DNA of 64,000 nt, taken from Parastagonospora avenae f. sp. tritici 18332-5. Its lineage: Eukaryota > Ascomycota > Dothideomycetes > Pleosporales > Phaeosphaeriaceae. Where the stretch lies: NCBI GenBank assembly GCA_022559985.1, contig JAFJTR010000043.1, positions 1-64,000 on the forward strand, written 5' to 3'. A program made the position numbers and the translations under genes. Below are positions 10,099 to 19,723 of this stretch, piece by piece. Under the pieces are notes generated by a model. It saw only the letters and a list, made by a program, of their open reading frames with translations. It ran no database searches and had not been told where the DNA came from. The number at the start of each line of letters is the position of its first letter. Within the stretch, counting starts at the first letter, position 1.

Positions 10099-10701
10099 GT
10101 GGAGGAGCAGGAGAAGGGTTTGCGCAGGTGAATGGAGTCGGGAAGGGCATGGGGGATGTCGTATGCGTTGCCTTGTTGGCGACGGTAAACCACAAACCTA
10201 GATGCCGACTTGACATCATGCATTTTACTCGAAAGCGCTTCTCAAAAGTCTCAGATATTCCTGGGCTCGGATTGAATTATGTACCAGCGGAGGCGGGGGC
10301 TTTGCTAGCTATATAATCCACTCGCTCAAAATGTTAATGATAAATGCTTTGCAACAGATGCGGAGGTATAAAACTTGCACAAATCCCTTTCATTGCAAAA
10401 GTGATCGGTTTTTCAAACGCGCCTTCTGCAGTGTAGCTGTGAGAAGATAGCTACTTCGACATGTTGGACATAAGAGACACGCGAGTGGACCCCGTTGATG
10501 ATGGTATTGCCGACTGACCCGCCTACACGTCCCTGTCGTTTAAGGCGAGCCTCGAAGAATATTTAAACAAAGATCTAGAGGTAAGACACCACGCCTGGAT
10601 TCAGTAAGCATCTGCAACGACGGAATGCAAATCAACACTACATTCAATTTAGCCCATAGCTCTGTGTAACACATTGAAATAGGCGCCTCAAGACGGACGT
10701 G
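10099..10701. other. Intergenic region
   Basis: Nothing recognisable. Short overlapping frames continue on both strands to about 10316, and AT-rich sequence follows up to the 3' end of the gene at 10702. Confidence 0.4.
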
Positions 10702-11688
10702 TTATGTTCCCGCAACCTTCATCGCATTCCAAGCTTGCAACGCCATTTCACGAACATGCCGCGAGAAACCATCGTTCCTAGCAAACTTAATCCATCTGTC
10801 CATCCAAAAGTTCCAGCGACCGTCAGAGAACCCATCCTGTCCCTGCCATAGGCCGTTCTTGTTCGTCGACATGCCCTCCGCTCGACCCTCCTCGCACCGT
10901 CGATACAACTCTGAGCTTGCGTACATGAACACATACGCGGCAGCCTCAAGACCCTTTGGCTTTTCTTCGCCCGCATCCACTTCCAAGACACTAGAGATGG
11001 CGGTCATCGCCCGGTCCAAGCCTGCTCCATACGACGAGAGGACTTCGCCATCCGTTACAGCAAGCCGAGCTGTAAACGCACAAGCGTTCGACCAGTCCGT
11101 CCTCCGTTGATCATCTTCCGGGCCCTCGATCAAGTAGCCTGAGGCATGGGCGTTGAATGAATCCGCCCAGTCATTAGCCCAGCCTGTGAGTTCTCGCCAG
11201 TAGAAGCCATCGTCAAAGTCCATGACGTCCTCGCCTTCGCCCGTAGGAACCCTGGCTTTCGATCGCTGTCGTATCGCCTGTAAAATGGAGATGATTTTCG
11301 GTTGCGCAGAGTTGCCATTGACAGCGGTCTCGTTGAGCAGCGTCCAGACTCCACCCAGTCTTTGTTGTAATTCAACAGGTGTGGACGACGCTTCGGGATG
11401 TGATGTCAGACGTTTGGCCGCATCTTCGCTTGTGATGGTGTCGTTGAGACATTCCTTTAGGGTGTTGATTTGGTAATCGGTTATGTCGCAACCCGGAAAA
11501 GTCGTTTTCGCGCTCTTCAAGAATGCACATGCCATGCTGTGGTCGCGAGGTGTGAATATTTCCCTTTTCCAAAATTGTTCTGTCCTCTCCCCGTGCTTTT
11601 GAATTGCAAGGTATTGTATGCGTGTTGCAGCCAAAGGCTGTAATAAACGCACGCTTCGTACGCGGCTGATGCCTAGCAATGATGTCAT
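10702..11688 (-). CDS. Uncharacterised fungal protein, DUF3632-like
   Basis: A 328-residue single-exon protein of mainly helical, soluble appearance with no signal peptide or membrane segment. Towards the C-terminus (about residues 245-320) it has EAAAYVFMYASSELYRRC, a glycine/aspartate turn, GFSDGRWNFWMDRW and a final REMALQAW helix. The block 'GFsxxRWxFWxxRf ... A..A...M' is the pattern I associate with the fungal DUF3632 family, whose function is unknown. It starts at the ATG at 11688. No context clue is available, since its neighbours are not related in function. Confidence 0.55.
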   Translation of the reverse strand: MTSLLGISRVRSVRLLQPLAATRIQYLAIQKHGERTEQFWKREIFTPRDHSMACAFLKSAKTTFPGCDITDYQINTLKECLNDTITSEDAAKRLTSHPEASSTPVELQQRLGGVWTLLNETAVNGNSAQPKIISILQAIRQRSKARVPTGEGEDVMDFDDGFYWRELTGWANDWADSFNAHASGYLIEGPEDDQRRTDWSNACAFTARLAVTDGEVLSSYGAGLDRAMTAISSVLEVDAGEEKPKGLEAAAYVFMYASSELYRRCEEGRAEGMSTNKNGLWQGQDGFSDGRWNFWMDRWIKFARNDGFSRHVREMALQAWNAMKVAGT

Positions 11689-12529
11689 AACGCGACTTCT
11701 ATGTTTGGAGTCAGCGGACGGTCATAGTTGTGGGGGCGGGTAGGCGGGTAAGGCCTCCTGAAACGATGGGCAACCACCAATCACGGACAGTGACTTTGAA
11801 CATCAGGGGTCTCGTCTCCACACGAAACTCCCCCGATACGCAAAGAATGACTACTCAGCCTCATCCGATGATGGAATTCAGCTATTCAAGGTCCGAACAT
11901 CAAGGTAGTGTTAGCAGATCTAGAGACACGATCGGGCAGTCTTTCGCTGGGAAGTCGACAGCGATATTCACACCAACGATCAGACAGCGATCACAGGAAA
12001 ATTGCTAGCACAAAATCTGTATGTTGCGATTCTGTATAGGAAATGTTTCCGCGATTATTAGGTATCACGCTTCACTCGGAACCACGTGATCAGAGACAGC
12101 AATCCCTACAATGGGGAGACGAATGCGCGTATGGCCCGAATGATGACACACGATCACAGGCATGGCAACTCCAAATTGGACGCATTCGGGCACTTTGCGA
12201 GATGGCCGTCTGATTTCATCCTCGAGAGTCGACCTCAGGCGTCACCTTCACGGTGGCTGACGCAGTGTGGATAGCGACGCGCTGCACGCCTGGTAAGCCT
12301 CGCATGTTCGCTCAATGCAATATCGCTGCTGGGGCCATTATGACGACAGCAACTTTGGTCTACCTAGTCAGTACGGATTGTTCTCAACGGGATATAAGAC
12401 CTTCAGCATTGTCGAAGAACGTTCATCACACAGTCACTTCAGTCTTCATCTTCCTCTCTCTTCAGCAACGCCCGCATCTCAGCACTTCTACGACTATCCA
12501 CAAATCAATACCTGCATCACCTCTCCACA
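11689..12529. other. Intergenic region, promoter of the RNase-like gene at its right end
   Basis: No gene supported. A TATA-like GATATAAG at 12391-12398 lies 132 bases upstream of the ATG at 12530, and the stretch between is pyrimidine-rich as in fungal leaders. A CACGTG motif occurs near 12082. Confidence 0.45.
12391..12398 (+). promoter_or_regulatory. TATA-like box GATATAAG
   Basis: The octamer GATATAAG lies 132 bases before the start codon of the secreted RNase-like gene. The same octamer, or one base different, precedes four other genes in the window (15109, 31614, 39659, 43206). Confidence 0.5.
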
Positions 12530-13103
12530 ATGCAGCTCAGCGGCTTCGTTCTCTCCCTTCTTGCGGTCACCACTTCGGTCTGCGCAACTCCTACTCCTGT
12601 AGACAATGTCCCAACTACTCTGCAAGTCGTTGCGCGGTCCACCCACCAAGCTTCCAAGCACGATCAAGGGCTTCCCACCAAAAGACTGGAAATGCAAGCT
12701 TACCCAGAAGAACGACAAGAGTGAGCATTGCCCAGAAGCCTCGCTTTCAAGATACTGACAACTCCAAGCGCAAACGTTCGTAGGTGACTAAATCAAGAGG
12801 AGCGTTAAATACGGCCTCCAGCTCCGCGACAATGGCGACAATAAGGCTGGGAGCAGCAAGTACCCGGGCTGGCTGAACACGCCAGAGTCTATCGAAGGAC
12901 TAGAAGACTACAAGGGTCAGACCAATGTTGATCACTTTCCCCTTGCGCATGACGGCAAGACCGTGTTCGTTGGAGGAACCCAAAAGCCGACCAGCGACGC
13001 AATAGTCGTATACCAGCACACAATCGGCTCGGATGAGGCTACATTCATTGGAGTGTGGACTCATGCAGGCAGGAAAGATAGTAAATTCGAGAAGTGTGAG
13101 TAG
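12530..13103 (+). CDS. Secreted RNase/ribotoxin-like protein; gene model unresolved, possibly broken
   Basis: The start at 12530 opens a good signal peptide (about 19 residues, ending VCATP). Downstream, a W-K-C segment at about 12687 and a block from about 12804 to the stop at 13101-13103 recall the fungal RNase N1/T1-ribotoxin fold: SSKYPGW, a DHFPLAHDGK strand, IVVYQH, GVWTHAG and a final cysteine (13095). These blocks lie in different frames. An intron at 12608-12650 (43 nt) would join the first two. The second, starting GTGAGC at 12721, gives no frame-consistent acceptor, so a frameshift or an extra tiny exon is possible. Family members carry a His after Tyr-Pro and a Glu and Arg in the following strands; here these read Gly, His and Ile in my alignment from memory, while the last His (13062-13064) is kept. 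It may be a non-catalytic RNase-like effector. Confidence 0.45.
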
Positions 13104-13378
13104 GTGTAAATTTGCGGGTTTTGGTTTGCAGGTTCTCGTGTGGGGTGTAGATCGATAGCAATGAACTGTTAAAGGAGCGGAGAGTTGTACGATAATGAGT
13201 TTCCAGATGTCACATTTGGTTATGATAGCTCCAGTCGCTTTTACGTCAGAATTTACCTAGACTCCTCCGTTTCTCGGACCATCCTTTCCGATCTTCACGG
13301 ATACCCATCGAGCGATGACCGTTTGTTTGGGTTAATCAGGCATGTGCTTCGCCGAAAAAAAACTGATTTAGCATACAT

Positions 13379-14358
13379 CTAGTTGTCCTTGCCAGTCTGT
13401 GTCTTCGAAGGAAACACCTTACTGCTTAGATCCAGCACAGGTAATGGACAAGGAATGCCGACCGCCTCACAGGCCGTCAAGATCGCAAGGTACCAGCCAC
13501 TGATGAGTCCCAAGAATCCGAAACCCCCAGCGATGCGTAGCAGCTTCTCGACGTGTAACAGACCAGCTTCTGTGGTGGCTGAAGCGACGCTGAAGTCGGC
13601 GGCAGCAATGAATGAGAAAAGCATTACAAGACCGAAAAAGGTGAAGGTGAAGAAGAGGTTGACGCGGAGCGTGCCGATGAGAAACACAAATGATGCGATG
13701 GCCCTGGTCTTGGTTAGTTTGCACCGAGAAAAGGTACGGGATACATACATGGTCACGTTATGGAACCCTTGGCTAGAATTATATGCAGCACCATGCGCAC
13801 CGCCCATTTCAGCGAATGGCGCAGTGGTGTTGTGAATCGGATCTTGTGTATAGGCGAGACTGCCCCAGTGAGAGCCGTAGATGAGGAAGACGGCCATGGG
13901 AAATGCTTCATCATAGTCAGCTATGATCGTAGGTGAGTGTAGGAGACGGACTGTTTCCGAGAATGAATTCGGCAATTCCGGCGACGTTCATCGCGATGCA
14001 GCCAAAGAAGTAGTAGTCACCACTCAATCCGACGAGAGATTGCGGAGCCACGGCACCTTGAAAGCCGCACAGGATGAGGATTGTGGACGTGTAAGGGATC
14101 AAGAAGCCGATCAGACCAAGAAGTGTTGGATTTGCTGACCAGGTGTTAGCTTCATACCTCTAAACTTTAGGGTGATCACATGCCGAATCGCTTCGCTAAA
14201 TCTCCACGACGAGGTGCTGATGGCTGGAAGAAGAGTCGCTCATACTGCTCAGGGCTGAGGGCAACGGTGACTTGTCGACTCAATTCGGTACCGTTGCCAT
14301 TAATATTGACGCCATTGTGCTCTGTCATTTCGTGGTCCACTTTCGAGGTTTCGGACAT
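13379..14358 (-). CDS. GPR1/FUN34/YaaH-family acetate transporter
   Basis: Four exons (14358-14184, 14134-13952, 13905-13749, 13703-13379) give 279 residues, with every junction frame-consistent. The N-terminal cytosolic part ends SPEQYERLFFQP...GDLAKRF. Six hydrophobic segments follow, starting NPTLLGLIGF. The family motif reads ILGNTFPM across the second intron, and a C-terminal AGGFGFLGLISGWYLA block is present. The family (Ato/Ady2, AcpA, SatP) imports acetate, or releases ammonium, across the plasma membrane. Intron 1 (14135-14183) has a GCATGT donor rather than GT; introns 2 (46 nt) and 3 (45 nt) are canonical. The upstream neighbour is a secreted protein on the other strand, so 14359-15189 is a shared intergenic region. 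Confidence 0.85.
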
Positions 14359-15189
14359 GGTTGGAGGTAGACGGCAAGGCTGGAGGAGTGAATCTACTTC
14401 AAGAAGTAACCTCAGATCGAAGAGACTAGCGAAAAAGGCCTCAGAATTTCTTCCATCATCGCGGGACGAACCCTTTTATGACAACGATTGCCGGCGGTAG
14501 AATGTAGTGTCACTTCGTCATTCGAACCGAGGTGGAACGTCCACATAGTCGTATCCCCAGCTTCTCCGCACAATGACTCTCCACACTTCTCCACAGTCGT
14601 CATGTTTGCGGCTCCTACAGTCGATTGCCGTTGGCTCACAGGTGCGGTAAGTCAAGCTTCGACAAGCCGTTGCTCCGCGGCTCGGCAAGCAGCTCAAGTA
14701 GGAAGGTACTTTTGCCCATGACATCGACAACATCGGACCTCAAAATACCGAGCCGTGCGGCTTACAAGTACGTCCCAGAATCCACGTCCAGAGAAACTAC
14801 TTCCTTTAATGAAAACGATGTAGCAATGCTGTTTGGTTCACCGTTCGACTGAGTAACGACGTAACGCTATATTCGCTATTATCACGAGCTCGCGCGATCA
14901 TCGAGTTGTAGTGGTTTTGCGCACCACTACGGACCTGAATGCCCAAGTGCCTGGATAAAGGTTGTAATGGGCGTTCGATGTTGACCGGCTGCTGGATGCT
15001 GCTGCAAGCGCCCACCCGGGTAACGGCATCGCGTCGATCATGCGTCTTGATTAATTATACGACTGCCCAAATTAACCATCAAGACAATGTTGTAGTGCGG
15101 GGCTTAAAGATATAAGTATGCCATCTCGCATTTGAACAGTACTTTCCTCATCGAAGCAGAAACTGCGAAAGAACGAGACAACAACCGCC
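14359..15189. other. Divergent intergenic region
   Basis: It lies between the acetate transporter (minus) and the secreted protein at 15190 (plus). A TATA-like GATATAAG lies at 15109-15116, 81 bases before the plus-strand start. No other gene is supported. Confidence 0.45.
15109..15116 (+). promoter_or_regulatory. TATA-like box GATATAAG
   Basis: The octamer lies 81 bases upstream of the start codon at 15190, a usual distance for fungal TATA boxes. It is identical to the box before the RNase-like gene. Confidence 0.5.
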
Positions 15190-15822
15190 ATGTGGAGCTC
15201 ACCTATTGCGACGTTCCGCAGCTCTATCCTCGTCGCATCAATGATAGCAAAATGTCTGGGCATGCCTCAAGCTTCACCAACCACCACCGCAGTGCCAACC
15301 GCTTCGCCAATACCTTGGCCGACAAAGATCGCAGCTTTTGAAGCCTATGTTCTCGCGCAGCCCGATCCAATCGCCAACAAAGGATTCTGGAACGGCCCGT
15401 TTCTTCGCAAGACATTCGACGACGGATCGTGTCTCCAGATCGGCCTGTACAACTGGGACTGCGACTATGCGATTCCCTACAAGTCGCGTAGCATCGCAAA
15501 GTGGCTCCACGACATGATCCCCCGCGATGGTGATCCGATCTGGGACATGTACCGATACTATATATTCGGATACTACACGGATCCGGATGATGGCTGGAAC
15601 TTTTACGGCTCGTCGCGATTGTCATTTGGTTATTGCTTCAATAGAGGCCCGCAGAGTAGCTGTGGCACCACATACTGCGTCGACCAAAATGGAACTATTG
15701 TAGAGAAGGCAGAATTGATACCCGAAGGGCAAACGGCGCGGCAGGATCCGAACGATAGGACCAGGCTGTGTCCGTGGCTGCAACGTAACGAGAATGTTGT
15801 TCAGCAGGATTGGAGTGGCTGA
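15190..15822 (+). CDS. Uncharacterised secreted protein, Tyr/Trp-rich with six cysteines
   Basis: A 210-residue frame without introns. The start (MWSSPIATFRSSILVASMIAKCLG) looks like a signal peptide with a longish n-region. The mature part is rich in Trp, Tyr, Asp and Gly (NWDCDYAIPY, MYRYYIFGYYTDPDDGWNFYG) and has six cysteines after the signal region, consistent with three disulfides. A possible N-glycosylation site is at DQNGT. I recognise no family. The composition, size and presumed secretion make it an effector candidate. A TATA-like box lies 81 bp upstream. Confidence 0.6.
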   Translation: MWSSPIATFRSSILVASMIAKCLGMPQASPTTTAVPTASPIPWPTKIAAFEAYVLAQPDPIANKGFWNGPFLRKTFDDGSCLQIGLYNWDCDYAIPYKSRSIAKWLHDMIPRDGDPIWDMYRYYIFGYYTDPDDGWNFYGSSRLSFGYCFNRGPQSSCGTTYCVDQNGTIVEKAELIPEGQTARQDPNDRTRLCPWLQRNENVVQQDWSG

Positions 15823-16996
15823 GGCGTTGTACTTGGCGGAGTGTTTCGGCAATGTGCTATTTTTCTGGAGGTAGCCTAGGCTATGGATACTGTGGACATA
15901 TCAAGCCATTGGCGGGTGGGCGGACCTTTGCCGAAAAGCGCTCGTGACATGTAGGATATGTTTCTTCTCACTAATGAGACTGGCTGATCTTGCACCATAG
16001 CCACTGCGATTCCCAAGCATTCATGGAGTGATTGATTGAACTATGTCCGCAATCTGTACTTCACTGCGGTGTGCATCTCGGTAATCTTTCCGTGGCGCGA
16101 TTTCCATCGAACAAGATGCGTCAATCATCTCAGAGGTTCGAAATTGAGAAAAGCGCAGACACAATCATGGCAATTCAGGAATGAAGTAGGCTATTTGCAG
16201 TTGTAACCGAGCAGCACGACGAAGCACCGACCGGACATTTTGTGGCGGCAATCACAGGCGAGGATAATTATGCGAGCGTGAGACGATAGGATGAGAGACG
16301 ATGCCTGCGGTTCTTCTCGGTGACAATGCGGACCTTCTTCCGCAGAGTCGTACTGGGTCACCAAGTGCACAAAACCAAGGGCTATGCGAACAGCATCGCA
16401 CTGCCTTGCTGACAGATTTATCTTCGTTGTAAGAATACTATGGCTATGGGATTCTACCCAGAATTTAATCCTCGACGATCAATTCATCGTCTGGTCGCAG
16501 CACGTTCTTCAACCAAGATCGCCCGACGCGAAAGCTTGGTTGCCGACCCATGCTTGTTCCGTCAAGCAATGCGGGGTACACCCACGCTAGTATCTGGGGC
16601 ACGAGTCCCATGGTCATGGTTCTGGACGGCTCGGGAGATGTCAACAACGTGCGGGATGGAATTTTGGAAAAGTACCGCGCCGATCTTGTGGAAGACCAAT
16701 CCATCGATGCCGTTAGTGGTGAGCTTGAAGGCCAGACTGGGGCTGCCGCGCTTCAAAACCCTAAGGCAAGCCACTACTCAGTCCAGATGGGGTACCCCGC
16801 ATCGTTCAATCGCAGGGGCTTAGAATGCTAGATCGGGTCGAGATGGGTGTATGTAGCCGCTGGTAGTGGACCGTCTTTGCCGATCCATAAGAACTTCATG
16901 GAGCCTCCAAACAGAAGTCGACCTTCAGCGCGTCGAGCTCTTCACTACTCTTCAACAATCCAATTCTCTGGCAAGTCCAAACTGACGAGCAGCACG
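15823..16996. other. Intergenic region upstream of the TRI12-type pump
   Basis: Overlapping frames at 16384-16831 on both strands carry no domain signal and contradict each other. They could be a relic, but no family could be read. The last 150 bases form the leader of the pump gene. Confidence 0.4.
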
Positions 16997-18962
16997 ATGA
17001 GGGGCCACAGTGACAGCTCCGGTAAGTCAATTCCGATTCACACCCCAATCTTTTACTTATCGCTGCAGATGTCTCGGACCACTCGCCATCCATATCAAAG
17101 CCTGCCCTCAACCACGTCGAGCAGGTTCATACCAACGAAATTGTGCCAGGCCACAACAACTACTACGAGAAAAATGGCTTGAGGACCGAGGGCGATGGCG
17201 AGAACCACGAGGATGTACCGATGAACTTCAAGAGGATCATGGCTCTGATTGCCATGGCTTTCCGTAAGCTTACCCTAATGCTTCACTCAACTTCACTAAC
17301 ATTGCATAGTATGGACTGGAAGTCAGATACCCGTGTACCTCTTCGGTGGCGTCCCTCCCCAGATCTACGGCGACATTGGCGGCGTCGACCGATGGATTTG
17401 GTTCGTGCTTGCCAACCTCCTCTCCCTGGCCGCTGTTTGTCCTTTCGTTGGGTCCATCTCCGATATCGTAGGTCGAAGATGGGTTGCCATCATAGGAGCC
17501 ATCTTTCTCATCCTGGGCATGATTGTGTGCTCCACTGCACAGACCATGAATATCTTCATCTGCGGCATGGTCTTCTCCGGTGTGGGTGCTGGTATCAACG
17601 AATTGACTGCATTGGCTGTGACTTCTGAACTGGCACCTACCAGCCAGCGGGGCAAGTACGTCGCCATCCTCGTCTTCACCATAATACCTTTCTGCCCCTC
17701 GGTGCTTTGGGCGCAACTCATCGCCTCTCAATCTCCCGGAGCATGGAGATGGATTGGACTGTTCTGCGGACTCTGGGCATTCATTGGCCTCGTTCTGACG
17801 ACAGTTTTCTACCATCCGCCTCCCCGCGTCAACAGTGCTGGCATGACTCGTCGCGAAGTTCTAGCCCAGATTGATTACGTCGGCGGTTTCCTCTCCGTCG
17901 CTGGAATGCTCTTGTTCATGATGGGCATGCAGTGGGGCGGATACCAATACAAGTGGTCCAGCGCTCACGTCCTCGCTCCTCTCATCTTGGGTGTCAGTTT
18001 GCTGGTGGCATTCGTGCTTTGGGAAGCCTACGGAGCGAAGCACCCCATGTTCCCGAAGAGGTTGCGACAAGAGCCTCGCATTCTTGGTCTCACGCTCGTC
18101 ATCACCTTCATCTCCGGTGCTAACTTCTTCTCTATCCTCATGTTCTGGCCGACTCAGGCGTTCAACGTGTATGGACACGACCCAATTGGTGTTGGTATTC
18201 GTGGTATTCCTGTCGGCTTCTCGATTCTTGCTGGAGCTTGCATCGTCTTGTGGCTGCTTTCTATGCTTCGTGGTCACAACAAGGAGCTTTTGATTGCGTC
18301 TTCAGTCTTGATGACTGCAGGTTGTGGAGCGCTCGCAGTTGGTCGCATCGATAACTTGTACCAACTCTGGGGATTATTGGTCCTCGCTGGTGTCGGCATT
18401 GGCGGTATCGTCGTGCCCGCGTCCATTATTTGTGAGTTTGACATGACATTGTGCTGCAGCCAGTCGCTAATGATATCAGCTACCATCATCTGCCCAGACG
18501 ACCTCATCGCCACTGTCGCAGCCCTCACTCTTGCCATTCGAGTTATTGGCGGCTCGATTGGCTACTGCGTCTACTACAACGTCTTCATCTGTGCGTCTTC
18601 TCTTTGACTTATTGTGACGCCATGGCTAACGTCTCCCAGCGAAATTCGTCCCGGCAGCTACTCACTTCATCGGCGGCGCCATGGTAACCAAGCTCAACAT
18701 CACTTCTCCTAAGATCATCGAAGAGGCAATTCTCATCACCGGCTCTTCGCTCCTTCCCCTCCTCGAGGAGCTGCAAGGTATCAAGGGCGTGCCAGGTGCG
18801 TATGAATTGGTCGTCTATGCTGGTCAGCTTGCGTACGCGGAGGCATACAAGTACGTGTACTATGTCAGTATTGCCTTTGGAGGTGTCAGCATCATTGCGG
18901 CGTGCTTCTTGGGCGACATCTCTAAGTACATGGACGACCACGTTGCTGTTGTCATGCACTGA
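16997..18962 (+). CDS. MFS efflux transporter, TRI12 family
   Basis: Five exons (16997-17021, 17069-17263, 17310-18431, 18480-18590, 18640-18962) give 591 residues, with all junctions in phase 1 and introns of 46-49 nt. After a hydrophilic N-terminus, about 14 hydrophobic segments follow. The MFS signature between segments 2 and 3 reads VGSISDIVGRRWV, followed by GVGAGINELTALAVTSELAP and RGKYVAILVFTI, which is typical of the fungal trichothecene-efflux (TRI12) and siderophore-transporter group. The family exports toxins or imports siderophores by proton exchange. No biosynthetic cluster is nearby, so the substrate is unknown. The C-terminal extracellular loop (about 20 residues with a KLNIT glycosylation site) before the last segment is normal for the group. 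Confidence 0.88.
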
Positions 18963-19723
18963 GCTGGACGTGCTGAGGAATAATGCTCGTAGATGGAGTA
19001 TACAATTAGTCAACTTTATAACCTTGGAGGTTTGATCGAATGTCGCTTATGTAGTGTCTATGATGCCCTTGGTGTTTTCGGAAGTCGTGATCCGAGCCAC
19101 GTGGATGGGCAACACCAAACGCCACAGCGAAATGCAGAGGTCTCGTCTCCTAAACTTCATCCCAACATCTTCGAAATTCGAAAGTCGAAAGTCCCACATC
19201 ATCCCCCATTCAACCTCCTCGAAATTACGAGGCTGTTTACCGAAATGTTGCCGGCTGCTCCCTGCTCGAATGATGATCGCCGCGGACCTGCCGGAAAGAG
19301 CTGCCAGCAAAACCACCACTCTCACACTCCATCCTTGTCCTCTCCAAAAAGCATCCGCAACACGAGTACCAAGCCCTACTACATGGTCATTCTGCAAAAT
19401 CGATAATTGAAGACGAGAATGTAACGTCGTAGAGATAGAGGTCGGCCCGCGTGGTGCGTTAGACATCCCGGTCGCGCGCTTAAACAGGCATAGGAGCCGA
19501 AGTTTAATATTGAAAGTGGACAGCACCTGCGATCTTCATCCTTGTTGTTTCTATTTTGTCTCTACCGCCAGGGCCTATTGCGGAGCCTTGCCGTCTTATA
19601 CGAGAAGTCTGCATGACAGTGATATGGAGAAATGGAGGACCGCGCGCCGCAACGGCGTGATACAAATATCAACGTCGTGGATGCAACCCCACGCACGCAG
19701 CTTACCGTTCATCGACATCGACA
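18963..19723. other. Intergenic region between the pump and the subtilase
   Basis: Several overlapping short frames occur on both strands (19047-19526) without motifs. The last 200 bases are the presumed promoter and leader of the protease. Nothing else is seen. Confidence 0.4.

Noticed and set aside
16384..16831. Overlapping frames before the TRI12-type gene, possible relic
   Set aside because: Plus and minus readings are equally plausible and neither matches a family.
17270..17815. Minus-strand frames opposite the TRI12-type pump
   Set aside because: Antisense to clear transmembrane coding sequence; hydrophilic low-complexity text with no start context.
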